Shown: positions 8,153-17,370, counted from the first letter of the stretch. The stretch is 64,000 bases of DNA from Rahnella aceris (GCF_011684115.1 NZ_JAADJV010000001.1:186001-250000), one strand, 5' to 3'. Notes: generated by a model not told the origin, from the sequence alone. Translations and numbers: made by a program.

Positions 8153-10126
8153 ATGCCGTTTTCTCCGGTTGATTCTTTAGAAGTGCCTTTGCAAAAAGTG
8201 AATGTTTCCGATGCGTTCTGGCTGGAATATCAGCGACTGGTGAAAGATGTGGTGGTGCCGTATCAGTGGAAAGCGCTCAACGATGACGTCGCCGACGCCG
8301 AACCAAGCCATGCGATTGAAAATTTCCGGATTGCCGCCGGGCAAAGCGATGGCGAGTTTTATGGCATGGTTTTTCAGGACAGCGACGTGGCTAAATGGCT
8401 GGAAGCGGTGGGGTATTTGCTGGCGAAAACGCCGGATCCTGCGCTGGAAGCAACGGCGGATCAGGTGATCGAGCTGGTCGGCGCGGTGCAGCAACCTGAC
8501 GGCTATCTGAACACGTATTTCACCGTCAAAGAGCCGCAACAACGCTGGGCCAATCTGGCTGAATGTCACGAACTTTACTGCGCCGGACATCTGATTGAAG
8601 CGGGTGTGGCCTATGCGCAGGCGACCGGCAAAACCCGGTTACTCGAGATTGTCTGCAAACTGGCGGATCACATCGCAGACGTTTTCGGGCCGGGCGAACA
8701 GCAACTGCATGGCTATCCGGGGCATCCGGAAATTGAACTGGCGCTGATGCGTTTGTATGAACAAACTGCCGAAACGCGATATCTCGAACTGACCCGCTAT
8801 TTTGTTGAACAGCGCGGCACACAGCCGCATTTCTACGATATCGAATATGAGAAACGTGGAAAAACCTCGCACTGGAATACTTACGGTCCGGCGTGGATGG
8901 TGAAAGATAAGGCCTACAGTCAGGCGCATGTACCGGTGGCTTTGCAGACAACGGCCATCGGGCACGCGGTGCGTTTTGTGTATCTGTATGCCGGTGTGGC
9001 GCATCTGGCGCGGTTGAGTCAGGATCAGGAAAAACGCGAAGTGTGCCAGCGATTGTGGGAAAACATGACCCAGCGGCAGATGTACATCACCGGCTCAATC
9101 GGCTCGCAAAGCAGCGGTGAGGCGTTTTCTTCCGACTATGATTTACCCAACGACACGGCTTACACCGAAACCTGCGCATCGATTGGCCTGATGATGTTCG
9201 CCAACCGCATGTTGCAGATGGATTCTGACAGCCGTTATGCCGATGTGATGGAACGTGCGCTTTATAACACTGTGCTGGCCGGTATGGCGCTCGACGGCAA
9301 ACATTTTTTTTATGTGAATCCTCTGGAAGTGCATCCGAAAAGCATTCCGTTCAACCATATTTATGACCACGTAAAACCGGTGCGTCAGCGCTGGTTCGGC
9401 TGTGCCTGCTGTCCGCCGAATATTGCGCGTCTGCTGGCGTCGCTCGGCCATTACATCTATACCCAGCGTCCGGACGGTGTGGATATCAATCTGTATATCG
9501 GCAGTGATGTCGAAGCGACCATCGGCGGAAAGGCGTTGCGACTGAAACAGTCCGGCGGTTATCCGTGGGCAGAAGGCGTGCTGATTGAAATCGATACCGA
9601 TCAGCCACTGGAAGCCACGCTGGCGCTGCGTTTACCTGACTGGTGCGCCAGTCCGCAGGTCACGCTCAATGGCAACCCGCTTGAACTGACCAGCCTGACG
9701 CAACGTGGATATTTGCGTTTGACGCAGGAATGGCAGAAAGGCGATCGCATTGAAATGATGCTGCCGATGCCGGTGATGCGGGTGAAAGGCAACGCGCTGT
9801 TGCGGCATGTTGCGGGGAAAGTGGCAGTGCAGCGCGGGCCGCTGGTGTATTGCCTTGAGCAGGCTGACAACGGCAGTGAACTGCATAACATCCGCCTGCC
9901 GGGTGATGCGCAATTCCGTCTGATTTCCGGCAGCGGATTGTTCGCCGGTAAAACCTTATTGCAGACACAGGGCGAACGCCGGACATCCGTTCAGGCCAGT
10001 CAGCAGCCACTGTATCGTTACAATCCGCCAGCGCAACAAACGGTACCGCAAACCATAACCTTTGTGCCGTACTTTACCTGGGCGAATCGTGGGGAAGGAG
10101 AGATGCGGGTTTGGGTGGACGAATAA
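8153..10126 (+). CDS. GH127 beta-L-arabinofuranosidase (HypBA1-like)
   Basis: 657 residues, the usual length of the family formerly called DUF1680. It should release L-arabinofuranose from beta-linked arabinooligosaccharides (EC 3.2.1.185 in characterised members). The zinc/nucleophile site described for Bifidobacterium HypBA1 can be seen: Glu339-Thr-Cys341 in AYTETCASIG and Cys419-Cys420 in CACCPPNIARLL, equivalent to Glu338, Cys340, Cys417 and Cys418 there. The Cys pair supplies the unusual cysteine nucleophile. No signal peptide, so it acts in the cytoplasm after import by the preceding symporter. A perfect AGGAGGTTGT ribosome site precedes the ATG. It ends five bases from a convergent gene. 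Confidence 0.92.
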   Translation: MPFSPVDSLEVPLQKVNVSDAFWLEYQRLVKDVVVPYQWKALNDDVADAEPSHAIENFRIAAGQSDGEFYGMVFQDSDVAKWLEAVGYLLAKTPDPALEATADQVIELVGAVQQPDGYLNTYFTVKEPQQRWANLAECHELYCAGHLIEAGVAYAQATGKTRLLEIVCKLADHIADVFGPGEQQLHGYPGHPEIELALMRLYEQTAETRYLELTRYFVEQRGTQPHFYDIEYEKRGKTSHWNTYGPAWMVKDKAYSQAHVPVALQTTAIGHAVRFVYLYAGVAHLARLSQDQEKREVCQRLWENMTQRQMYITGSIGSQSSGEAFSSDYDLPNDTAYTETCASIGLMMFANRMLQMDSDSRYADVMERALYNTVLAGMALDGKHFFYVNPLEVHPKSIPFNHIYDHVKPVRQRWFGCACCPPNIARLLASLGHYIYTQRPDGVDINLYIGSDVEATIGGKALRLKQSGGYPWAEGVLIEIDTDQPLEATLALRLPDWCASPQVTLNGNPLELTSLTQRGYLRLTQEWQKGDRIEMMLPMPVMRVKGNALLRHVAGKVAVQRGPLVYCLEQADNGSELHNIRLPGDAQFRLISGSGLFAGKTLLQTQGERRTSVQASQQPLYRYNPPAQQTVPQTITFVPYFTWANRGEGEMRVWVDE

Positions 10127-10131
10127 AACCG

Positions 10132-10686
10132 TCATCCTTCAGCCTGTTTCACGCGTCTGATCCCGGATAACCCCTGGACCAGACGCGCTTTATCCACTTC
10201 GGTTAGCTGCGGCGCATGCAGCAGAATCATAATCTCTGATTTATCTTCCTCACTGAACCCGCCGGCCAACAGGCGCTGACTAATGGCGCTCAAAATTTGC
10301 TTATCCTGTGCAGAGATGGAGTCCCTGACCCTATCGAGGCTTTTCGGTTTGTCCCCCATATCGGGCTGCGATAACCAGTCAGCAAAATAGCGGTACTGGA
10401 TAGCTTTGGCGACGTCCATCTGCGCCTGAATAAAAGGAAGCACCGAGTGCGGGTCAAGTCCTGCCTCTTCCGCTTCAGCCTGCGCGAGAGAGAGAACCTT
10501 CTTTTCACGCACCAAATCTTCGACCGGTAAATGATTTGCCGCTTTATAAGCCGCCACGTCTTTCATATCCACCATGCGTTCGTTCATCGCCGTTGTGAGA
10601 GAAGAGATCGCTGTGGCCGGCACCGATGCCGCATAAACTGAGCCCACCATAAATAACGAAGACAAAAACACCATGATATAAGCCAT
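10132..10686 (-). CDS. Secreted chorismate mutase, AroQ-gamma class
   Basis: 184 residues. Residues 1-20 form a signal peptide (hydrophobic core MVFLSSLFMVGSVYA, cleavage near VYA-AS), predicting a periplasmic or exported enzyme. The mature part matches the all-helical *AroQ class: YKAANHLPVEDLVREKKVL, FIQAQMDVAKAIQYRYFADW and the C-terminal LTEVDKARLVQGL. It would convert chorismate to prephenate outside the cytoplasm; the biological role of secreted chorismate mutases in enterics is not settled. GAGGGTGTT precedes the ATG. It is monocistronic and convergent with the arabinofuranosidase gene. Confidence 0.85.
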   Translation of the reverse strand: MAYIMVFLSSLFMVGSVYAASVPATAISSLTTAMNERMVDMKDVAAYKAANHLPVEDLVREKKVLSLAQAEAEEAGLDPHSVLPFIQAQMDVAKAIQYRYFADWLSQPDMGDKPKSLDRVRDSISAQDKQILSAISQRLLAGGFSEEDKSEIMILLHAPQLTEVDKARLVQGLSGIRRVKQAEG

Positions 10687-10915
10687 AACACCCTCAGTTG
10701 CGTCAGGAAGAATAAGGAATTTACTTTGCCATTAAAATAATACCGCAGTGTTACAAAGATTCATGCATTACGCCTGAAATGTGCTCTGACGGCTTTTGAG
10801 TGATGGGCAGTATGGCAAGCATGGCGTACCGGGTACAGATTGTGCAGATGGCGGAAAGGGCGCTTCCGGAATGAACGGCATCGCGTTAATGTAAGATTAC
10901 AATCAGCGAATAGGG

Positions 10916-10949
10916 AAAAATGCCGCTCCCCTGTGGCAGGGAGCAGCAT
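10916..10949 (-). terminator. Terminator of the rspAB-MFS operon
   Basis: A near-perfect stem (ATGCTGCTCCCTG / CAGGGGAGCGGCAT) with a three-base loop is followed on the minus strand by TTTTTCCC, just after the stop of the leftward MFS gene. Confidence 0.75.
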
Positions 10950-10963
10950 TGGTATTCAGAATA

Positions 10964-12253
10964 TCAGTTGTGAGACAGAGTGGAGTCGGGCAGGTGTTTT
11001 GGCGGTTTAATCACGAAGAACACCAGCATTGCACCCAGTGCGGCGACGCCACCAGCGAGAATAAAGGCACTGTCAAAACGTCCGGTGTTTTGCACAATGA
11101 AACCCGTCACGACCGGACCAATGATGCCCGAGACGCTGCCGACCAGATGAATAAATCCGCTGGTGCCGCCGACGCGGGATTTATGCACCACATCCTGAAT
11201 AATCGCCCAGTAAATCGCACCGGTGGTATACAGGAAGAAAATAGACACTGACATCAGAATGACTGCCGGCACCACGCTGGTGACAATACCGGCGAGGGCG
11301 ACACAAATAGCCGCGGCTAACAGGCTGACCACTAATATAATTTTACGCGACAATAACAAACGGCCGGTAATATTGAAAATCTTATCAGAAATATAACCGC
11401 CCAATGCCAGGCCGACAAAACCGACAATCCACGGAATAACCGTTGTCAGACTCATCTCTTTGATATTCAGGCCATGTGCCTGAACCAGGTAAGCCGGGAA
11501 CCAGCTGAGGAAGAAAAATAAAATATAGTTGTAGCAGAAGAACGCAAATGCCGTAACCAGAATAATCGGCTGACGTAAATAATAGCCCAGACCATGTGCG
11601 GCCTGCGCCATATTCTCTTCTTCGCTTAAATGCTCGTTCTTCATTTCATCAACTAAACGCAATTCTTCCGGTGAAACGCGTTTACTTTTCAGCGGATTAT
11701 CGGCAACGGTAAAGAACCACACGACCATCCAGACGATCCCGATACTGGCAATGACCATAAACGCCGGACGCCAGCCGAAGGAAATCGCCAGATACCCGAC
11801 AATCGGCCCGGCCACTGCACCGCCGAGGGGAGAACCGGCGCTGAGCAAGCCCATCGCGGTTGCCGCCTGTTTCTTCGGGAACCAGCCGTTAATCATCTTA
11901 TTTGCTGAGGCGCAGATCGGGCCTTCGGCCATGCCGAATAATACCCGTAAAATAAGCATGGAATAAAAACCGGTCGCGATAGCGGTCATGCCGCAAAATA
12001 CTGACCATAAGCCGACGGCTAATCCCATTACCAGCGTCGGACCGAATTTATCCACGGCCAGGCCACCGATAAAGTTAAATATTGCGTAACCAAAGAAGAA
12101 GCTGCCAAATATCATGCCGAATTGTTCGGGATTAATGGTCAGTTCTTTTTCTATCATAGGCACAGTAATCGACAGCGCAACGCGGTCGAGGTAATTGATC
12201 ATGTAAACCAAGAACAGCAAGAATACGATGATCCAGCGTAGGTTCTTAAACAT
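10964..12253 (-). CDS. MFS transporter, anion:cation symporter (ACS) family, likely sugar acid
   Basis: 429 residues, 12 predicted membrane helices. The pattern VYMINYLDRVALSITVPMI near the N-terminus, GMAEGPICASANKMINGWFP in helix 4 and the GWRPAF segment are typical of the hexuronate/galactonate/glucarate permeases (ExuT, DgoT, GudP). It is the last gene of a leftward group after rspA and rspB, so import of the sugar acid they process is the natural inference; the exact substrate is not decided by sequence. The ATG at 12251-12253 has GTGGAG nine bases upstream and is preferred to the GTG at 12268. Confidence 0.88.
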   Translation of the reverse strand: MFKNLRWIIVFLLFLVYMINYLDRVALSITVPMIEKELTINPEQFGMIFGSFFFGYAIFNFIGGLAVDKFGPTLVMGLAVGLWSVFCGMTAIATGFYSMLILRVLFGMAEGPICASANKMINGWFPKKQAATAMGLLSAGSPLGGAVAGPIVGYLAISFGWRPAFMVIASIGIVWMVVWFFTVADNPLKSKRVSPEELRLVDEMKNEHLSEEENMAQAAHGLGYYLRQPIILVTAFAFFCYNYILFFFLSWFPAYLVQAHGLNIKEMSLTTVIPWIVGFVGLALGGYISDKIFNITGRLLLSRKIILVVSLLAAAICVALAGIVTSVVPAVILMSVSIFFLYTTGAIYWAIIQDVVHKSRVGGTSGFIHLVGSVSGIIGPVVTGFIVQNTGRFDSAFILAGGVAALGAMLVFFVIKPPKHLPDSTLSHN

Positions 12254-12327
12254 AAATGTATGCTCCACTTGTAGGTGTCGTTTTAATAGTGTTGCGTTTT
12301 TATAGGTAGAATATGAGGTACGGGAGG

Positions 12328-12352
12328 CGGGAAGATATTTGAAATCTTCCCG
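12328..12352. repeat. Stem-loop between rspB and the MFS gene
   Basis: A perfect 9-bp inverted repeat (CGGGAAGAT / ATCTTCCCG) with a 7-base loop. On the plus strand it is followed by TCTTTTAT, but both flanking genes run leftward and on that strand no T-run follows. It may be an mRNA-stabilising or processing hairpin that sets different levels for rspB and the transporter. Confidence 0.45.
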
Positions 12353-12376
12353 TCTTTTATAAAAAAAATCAAAAAA

Positions 12377-13390
12377 TCAGAATGTCAGTAAAACCTTGCA
12401 GCAGGAACGCTGATCTTTCTCAAACAGCGTTAATGCCGCTTCCACTTCGCTGGCGGGCATCCAGTGCGTCACCAGTTTTTCGGGTGCGATTTTTCCCTGC
12501 TCCATCCATTCAATCACCTGGGGGAACCGGTGACTGTTCAGGCGTGAAGAAAACAGTGAAATCTCTTTGCTGGTAATGCTTTGCTGCGTGACCAGGCTGG
12601 GCTCGCCGGAGAAACCCATCATACCGATACGTGCTGCCGGAGACGCCAGCAGAATAGCTTCCTGCAAAATCGCCGGATGGCAGGCGGCATCGACGATGAG
12701 CGTTGGTCGCACACCTTCAGCGGCCAGTTCATCAGCCACGCTGCGTTCGCTATTGTTGATGATCCAGTCTGCGCCGCTGGCCTGCGCCATCTGCAACCGT
12801 TCGTCGATACGGTCAGCGACAATCACTTTCTGCACACCATAAACGCCTTTCAGCACCTGAATCACCGTCAGCCCCATCGGGCCGGCGCCGTATATCAGCG
12901 CGGTATCCTGCGGCGTCGGTTGTAGAAACGCCGTGATATTGGCCGCGATAGTAAACGGCTCGACCATACTGGCGAGTTTGTCCGGGATTATTTCCGGCAC
13001 CACATAAGCGTTTTTCGCTGGCGCACAGGCGTAATCACTGAAACCGCCGTCGCGGTGGACGCCGATAACCTGCAGTTCTGCACAGACATTCGGGCGGCCA
13101 ATCGAGCACGGATAACAATGTCCACAGCTGACGACCGGATCGATAACCACGCGCTCGCCGATACGTTTGACGTCTACGCCTTCACCGACGCTGTCGATGT
13201 GGCCGAAAAACTCATGGCCGATTACCCGTGGATATTTCGCAAACGGATTGTGACCGTGATAAATATGAACATCTGAACCACAGATGCCCGCGTGACTGAC
13301 CCGAACTCGTACCTCGCCGGCGGCAGGTACCGGCAAAGCACGTTGCTCGATGACTAACTTTCCAGGTTTCTGAATAACGACACTGTTCAT
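12377..13390 (-). CDS. rspB: Zn-dependent alcohol dehydrogenase RspB
   Basis: 338 residues, closely similar to E. coli RspB (339). Medium-chain dehydrogenase: catalytic zinc ligands Cys37, His59, Glu60 (GICGSDVHIY, IGHEFFG), structural zinc Cys89, Cys92, Cys95, Cys103 (SCGHCYPCSIGRPNVC), and a Rossmann GAGPMG at 168-173. RspB-type enzymes have been linked to oxidation of L-gulonate to D-fructuronate, feeding the mannonate branch; that role is from family knowledge. The ATG at 13390 follows GGGAGCGAAAA and is preferred to the upstream frame start at 13414. It lies 11 bp after rspA. Confidence 0.9.
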   Translation of the reverse strand: MNSVVIQKPGKLVIEQRALPVPAAGEVRVRVSHAGICGSDVHIYHGHNPFAKYPRVIGHEFFGHIDSVGEGVDVKRIGERVVIDPVVSCGHCYPCSIGRPNVCAELQVIGVHRDGGFSDYACAPAKNAYVVPEIIPDKLASMVEPFTIAANITAFLQPTPQDTALIYGAGPMGLTVIQVLKGVYGVQKVIVADRIDERLQMAQASGADWIINNSERSVADELAAEGVRPTLIVDAACHPAILQEAILLASPAARIGMMGFSGEPSLVTQQSITSKEISLFSSRLNSHRFPQVIEWMEQGKIAPEKLVTHWMPASEVEAALTLFEKDQRSCCKVLLTF

Positions 13391-13401
13391 TTTTCGCTCC
13401 C

Positions 13402-14616
13402 TCACCAGTTCCACAAAGTGCCGTCTTCCAGACGGGCCACCGGCAGATACGCCGGTTCGTACGGATATTTCGCGGCCAGCTTTTCGTCAAACTCAATGCC
13501 CAGCCCCGGTTTTTCGCCCGGGTGCATGTAGCCGTTGTCGAACGTCCAGTTATGCGGGAAGACTTCCAGCATTTGCTCGGAATAACCCATGTATTCCTGC
13601 ACGCCGAAGTTTGGCACCCACAGGTCGAAGTGCAGGGCTGCGGCCATACAAATCGGCGAAAGGTCAGAAGGGCCGTGGGAACCGGTACGCACCTGATACA
13701 ACGAAGCGAAATCAGCGATGCGGCGCATGCCGGTGATACCGCCAGCGTGCGTCAGTGTGGTGCGGATATAGTCGATAAGCTGTTCTTCAATAAGCTGTTT
13801 GCAATCCCAGATACTGTTGAACACTTCGCCGACCGCAATGGGTGTGACTGTGTGCTGGCGGATCAAACGGAAGCATTCCTGATTCTCAGCGGGGGTCGGA
13901 TCCTCCATCCAGAACAGGCGATATTCTTCGATGCTTTTGCCAAAGCGCGCTGCTTCGATGGGCGTCAGACGGTGGTGCATGTCGTGCAGCAGATGTTCGT
14001 CGAAACCGAATTTATCACGCACGGCTTCGAACAGTTTTGGCGTGAAATCGAGGTATTTTTCCGTCGACCACAACTGCTCTTCCGGCCAGTTACCTTTCGT
14101 CGCCGGTTCGTAGGCCAGACCTTTGCCTTTCGCCATGCCGTAAGTCGTTTTCATACCCGGAACACCGCATTGTGCGCGGATCGCCTTGAAACCGAGCTCT
14201 TTATGTTTGGCGTAATCGTCGAGCACTTCATCAATGGAATGGCCGGTGGTGTGGCAGTAGACCATGACGCCGGTGCGGGATGCGCCGCCGAGCAACTGGT
14301 ACAACGGCATGTTGGCGGCTTTGGCTTTGATGTCCCATAACGCCATGTCCACGGCAGAAATCGCCGACATAGTGACCGGGCCGCGACGCCAGTAAGCGCC
14401 TTTGTAGAAAAACTGCCAGATGTCTTCAATCTGATGCGCATCACGGCCAATCAGTTGCGGACACACATGATCTTTCAGATATGACGCGACCGGTAACTCG
14501 CGGCCGTTCAGCGTGGCATCACCAATGCCAGTCAGTCCGCTGTCAGTGGTGATTTTCAACGTAACAAAGTTGCGTCCCGGACAAGTGACAAAAACTTCAG
14601 CATTCACGATTTTCAT
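13402..14616 (-). CDS. rspA: Mannonate dehydratase-family enolase-superfamily protein RspA
   Basis: 404 residues, the same length as E. coli RspA. The enolase-superfamily barrel shows the ManD subgroup residues: DMHHRL with Asp212 and His214, metal ligand Glu238 in WMEDP, Glu264 in VGEVFNS, and His314 in TGSHGPSD. Members dehydrate D-mannonate or D-gluconate to 2-keto-3-deoxygluconate, many with low activity, and RspA was first reported in starvation sensing. It heads a leftward operon with rspB and an ACS-family transporter. AAGGTCG precedes the ATG. A 17-bp operator-like sequence lies about 70 bp upstream. Confidence 0.92.
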   Translation of the reverse strand: MKIVNAEVFVTCPGRNFVTLKITTDSGLTGIGDATLNGRELPVASYLKDHVCPQLIGRDAHQIEDIWQFFYKGAYWRRGPVTMSAISAVDMALWDIKAKAANMPLYQLLGGASRTGVMVYCHTTGHSIDEVLDDYAKHKELGFKAIRAQCGVPGMKTTYGMAKGKGLAYEPATKGNWPEEQLWSTEKYLDFTPKLFEAVRDKFGFDEHLLHDMHHRLTPIEAARFGKSIEEYRLFWMEDPTPAENQECFRLIRQHTVTPIAVGEVFNSIWDCKQLIEEQLIDYIRTTLTHAGGITGMRRIADFASLYQVRTGSHGPSDLSPICMAAALHFDLWVPNFGVQEYMGYSEQMLEVFPHNWTFDNGYMHPGEKPGLGIEFDEKLAAKYPYEPAYLPVARLEDGTLWNW

Positions 14617-14682
14617 CGGTTACGACCTTCTGCAGTAAAAGTAGGATGCATTTTCTGTGGTTATAAATACGCCTTATCCTAA

Positions 14683-14699
14683 CTACCATACAAGTATGT
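14683..14699. promoter_or_regulatory. Candidate RspR operator, copy 1 (upstream of rspA)
   Basis: CTACCATACAAGTATGT contains the inverted repeat CATAC-N2-GTATG and is identical over 17 bp to a sequence at 17497-17513 ahead of the other sugar-acid operon. GntR/FCD regulators bind short palindromes of this type. It begins 67 bp upstream of the rspA start. Confidence 0.65.
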
Positions 14700-14753
14700 T
14701 TATCGTTTTTTGCCGGAGAGGATCACACTTTGTGAGGGAAATGTTGCGGGGAT

Positions 14754-14784
14754 TAAAAACAAAACGCCTGCTATTAACAGGCGT
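14754..14784 (-). terminator. Terminator of the GPH-dlgD operon
   Basis: Stem ACGCCTG / CAGGCGT with a seven-base loop, followed on the minus strand by TTTGTTTTTAAT, about 24 bp after the dlgD stop. Confidence 0.8.
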
Positions 14785-14807
14785 GATTTGACGTGAAAGA
14801 GCGGGAA

Positions 14808-15821
14808 CTATTCCGCCAGCCGTACCACTTCATCCCATACGGCTTCATCGACCGGGATGCCCAAACGGTGGTTTTCTTCGCGGTTGGAAGCGGCAGTCTG
14901 GCCCGGATAACGGACATCGCGGCTGTTTTCTGCGGGGTCGGACTGATTCACATAGTCTGCAACGCTGTCGGCCATGCGTTCGGTGAATTCGGCACCACCG
15001 AGTTGTGTCGGGTCAAACACCATAAAAATCTGGCTGGCGCCGGTACAACTGCCTTTGCCTATTTTGTCGATCTCATTGGTGGGCGATCCGGCAGACAACA
15101 GCGCGGCCATAGCATCGAGCACAATTGCCAGGCCGGAGCCTTTCCAGTAACCCGTCGGTAAAATACGCATGGAGGCCTCGATTGGGCCAGGATCGTCTGT
15201 GAGGTTTCCCTCTTTATCGTAGCCGCCGGGGAACGGCAGTTTTTCCTTTTTCAGCCGCGTGACCTGCAATTTACCGTAGGAATATTGTGACATCGCCATA
15301 TCCAGCACGATCGGGCCTTTGGCCCGGGGCACGGCCATCACGAACGGGTTGTTGCCCACGCGGGGGGTTTTGCCGCCCCACGCAGGCATACAGGATTCAG
15401 TATTCGTCCAGCAAATCGCGGCCGTGCCTTGTTTTGCCGCATGCCAGCCATAACTTCCGCCACGCATCCAGTGGCTGCTGTTTTTCAGTGCGACAATGCC
15501 GACGCCGTATTCTTTTGCCATCTCTGCCGCTTTTTCGACGGCAAACAGGGCGTTGGTAATGCCGATCCCGCGGTTACCGTTGTAGATGGCGATGGCGCCA
15601 AGAGATTTTTCCAGCGCTGGTTGGGCATGAATATCAATCCAGCCTTTTTTAACGTAATCGACAAAGCGCGCCACACGGTTCAGCCCATGGGATGAAATGC
15701 CGTCGCAACTGGACTCTGTGTGGATTCGTGCACAGGTACGTGCGCTTTCTTCATCCAGACCGGCTTTTTGCAGGGCGCGGAAGATGGTCTGTTGCATCAT
15801 GCTGAATTCAATTCTTGGCAT
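14808..15821 (-). CDS. dlgD: 2,3-diketo-L-gulonate reductase-like dehydrogenase (DlgD/YiaK)
   Basis: 337 residues of the malate/L-lactate dehydrogenase (Ldh_2) family. It follows E. coli YiaK/DlgD closely: SSHGLNRVARFVDY with the catalytic His45, HWMRGGSYGWHAA, CWTNTESCMPAWGG, GNNPFVMAVP and ILPTGYWKGSGLAIVLD. DlgD reduces 2,3-diketo-L-gulonate to 3-keto-L-gulonate with NAD(P)H; here a related keto sugar acid is possible because the yia/ula partners are absent. CCGGAG six bases upstream supports ATG 15821 over 15845. The start overlaps the 3' end of the GPH symporter gene by 14 bp, so the two are cotranscribed. Confidence 0.82.
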   Translation of the reverse strand: MPRIEFSMMQQTIFRALQKAGLDEESARTCARIHTESSCDGISSHGLNRVARFVDYVKKGWIDIHAQPALEKSLGAIAIYNGNRGIGITNALFAVEKAAEMAKEYGVGIVALKNSSHWMRGGSYGWHAAKQGTAAICWTNTESCMPAWGGKTPRVGNNPFVMAVPRAKGPIVLDMAMSQYSYGKLQVTRLKKEKLPFPGGYDKEGNLTDDPGPIEASMRILPTGYWKGSGLAIVLDAMAALLSAGSPTNEIDKIGKGSCTGASQIFMVFDPTQLGGAEFTERMADSVADYVNQSDPAENSRDVRYPGQTAASNREENHRLGIPVDEAVWDEVVRLAE

Positions 15822-17370
15822 GGTTGGCTCCGGTTGAGAGATCATCAGGCGTCAGAGGGGATAATTCTTCTGTCTGGATAAGAATATTATTATCACCCCA
15901 ACATTTTTCGTATGGCCAGCCGGTAAGTTGCTCGGCAACTAAACGGGCTTCTGGTGTAACATCGTATTTACTGCCGCCGGCTTTCAGACGCTCAATTTCA
16001 CTGACCAGCAACGCATGGTTATGTCGGGTGAGACGGAATTTCATTGAGCTGTATAACCCTACCAGCAGGAAAATGACGGAACCTGCGCCAAATACCAGCG
16101 TGATGCCGTAAACAGCTTCGACCGGTTGCGTTGCGCTTTTCGGTGTAAATCCGTAATGCTGTAATAACAGGCCAACTCCAAATAACGCCACCGCCTGAAC
16201 GGCTTTGCGTACAAATGTCATTACCCCGGCGAATATCCCTTCGCGCCGTTTTCCGGTCAGCATTTCATCCACATCGGGAATAAAGCTGTAGATATTCCAG
16301 CAAACATAACTGGTACCCGAACGGCCAACGCCCATTAAAATGACGGAGAGATAAAGCAGCGCCATATTAAAAGGCAATTGTAATAAATGAATGGCTAAAA
16401 ATAACCCGACACTGCCCAGCATAAATAGCTGTGCGATGCGGTAAGAAGCCCCGTTGCCTAATTTCATACACAGGAAAATAAACAAGGCGACGCAGACAAA
16501 CTGCACCAGAGTCATTAACGTCATGGCATTCGACGCGGTCACGGCGTTTTGCCCGAGGACAAAAATAATGTAGTAGGCCAGCACCGCACCGAGCACGTCG
16601 AGGGCGACATAACCGCCAAGATACATCCCGACATGCTGACGGAAGGTGCGGACTTTCATCGTCGAAATCAGGGATTTAAACAGATGTTTCATGTCACGGC
16701 GGAAAGAAAGTTTCGGCGCAGCGACGTCAACCAGGATCGGACGCTCCCAAGTGTAGAAGTAAAGCATCAGGATCACCACGGCAAACAGCACGCCAAAAAT
16801 CACCCCCATAATCAGAAATGATGACGATGAATCTTCACCGAGATAGGCAATGATCCGGCCGGGTAACCAGGCCGCTAATATCGCGGCACCGGTAGAGAAG
16901 AACATTCTGACGCCGGTCAGTTTGGTGCGCATTTTAAAACTGGATGTCATTTCCGCTGCCAGTGTTTCATAAGGCACAATTGCCAGCGTATAAGCAGCAT
17001 AGAATAGAATATAAGTGAAAAGGTAGTACCAGAATCCCATGCCGCTGACCCACATAATAATGTAGGTCACCATAATCAGCGGAGCACCAAATAAGAAGAA
17101 GAAACCGCGGCGGCCGTATTTTTTACCCAGCGGATTACGATAGAAATTATCCGTGACATACCCCATAAGCGGATCGAAAAAAGCATCCAGCAGACGTGCT
17201 GTCGCAATAACGGCACCGGCCTCTGCGGGGCTTAATCCTGCATAGGTAGTATAGAAAAACATTATCCACAGACCCAAAACCGCAAAACAACCGCCGCCGA
17301 AGAAATCTCCTCCGCCGTAAGCCAGCATATTTTTTACCGATATCGGTCTTTCTTTATCGTGATTAATCAT
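15808..17370 (-). CDS. GPH-family symporter, long form
   Basis: 520 residues, about 12 membrane helices. GPH motifs: LAYGGGDFFGGG near residue 15, LLDAFFDPLMGYVTDN after helix 2 and YTLAIVPYETLAAEM near residue 140. A soluble C-terminal extension of about 70 residues (from RLTRHNHALL) makes it longer than MelB-type members. It is first gene of an operon with dlgD, so a sugar acid or its glycoside is the probable cargo. AGGGGTAGT precedes the ATG at 17370, preferred to the in-frame ATG at 17391. The 17-bp candidate RspR site lies about 130 bp upstream. Confidence 0.85.
   Translation of the reverse strand: MINHDKERPISVKNMLAYGGGDFFGGGCFAVLGLWIMFFYTTYAGLSPAEAGAVIATARLLDAFFDPLMGYVTDNFYRNPLGKKYGRRGFFFLFGAPLIMVTYIIMWVSGMGFWYYLFTYILFYAAYTLAIVPYETLAAEMTSSFKMRTKLTGVRMFFSTGAAILAAWLPGRIIAYLGEDSSSSFLIMGVIFGVLFAVVILMLYFYTWERPILVDVAAPKLSFRRDMKHLFKSLISTMKVRTFRQHVGMYLGGYVALDVLGAVLAYYIIFVLGQNAVTASNAMTLMTLVQFVCVALFIFLCMKLGNGASYRIAQLFMLGSVGLFLAIHLLQLPFNMALLYLSVILMGVGRSGTSYVCWNIYSFIPDVDEMLTGKRREGIFAGVMTFVRKAVQAVALFGVGLLLQHYGFTPKSATQPVEAVYGITLVFGAGSVIFLLVGLYSSMKFRLTRHNHALLVSEIERLKAGGSKYDVTPEARLVAEQLTGWPYEKCWGDNNILIQTEELSPLTPDDLSTGANHAKN

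Noticed and set aside
12328..12352. Hairpin after rspB as an intrinsic terminator
   Set aside because: Both neighbouring genes run leftward and no T-run follows on that strand; the T-rich flank is on the plus strand, where no gene ends.
13522..14340. A 272-codon open frame opposite rspA
   Set aside because: Antisense shadow; composition unlike real proteins and no start signal.
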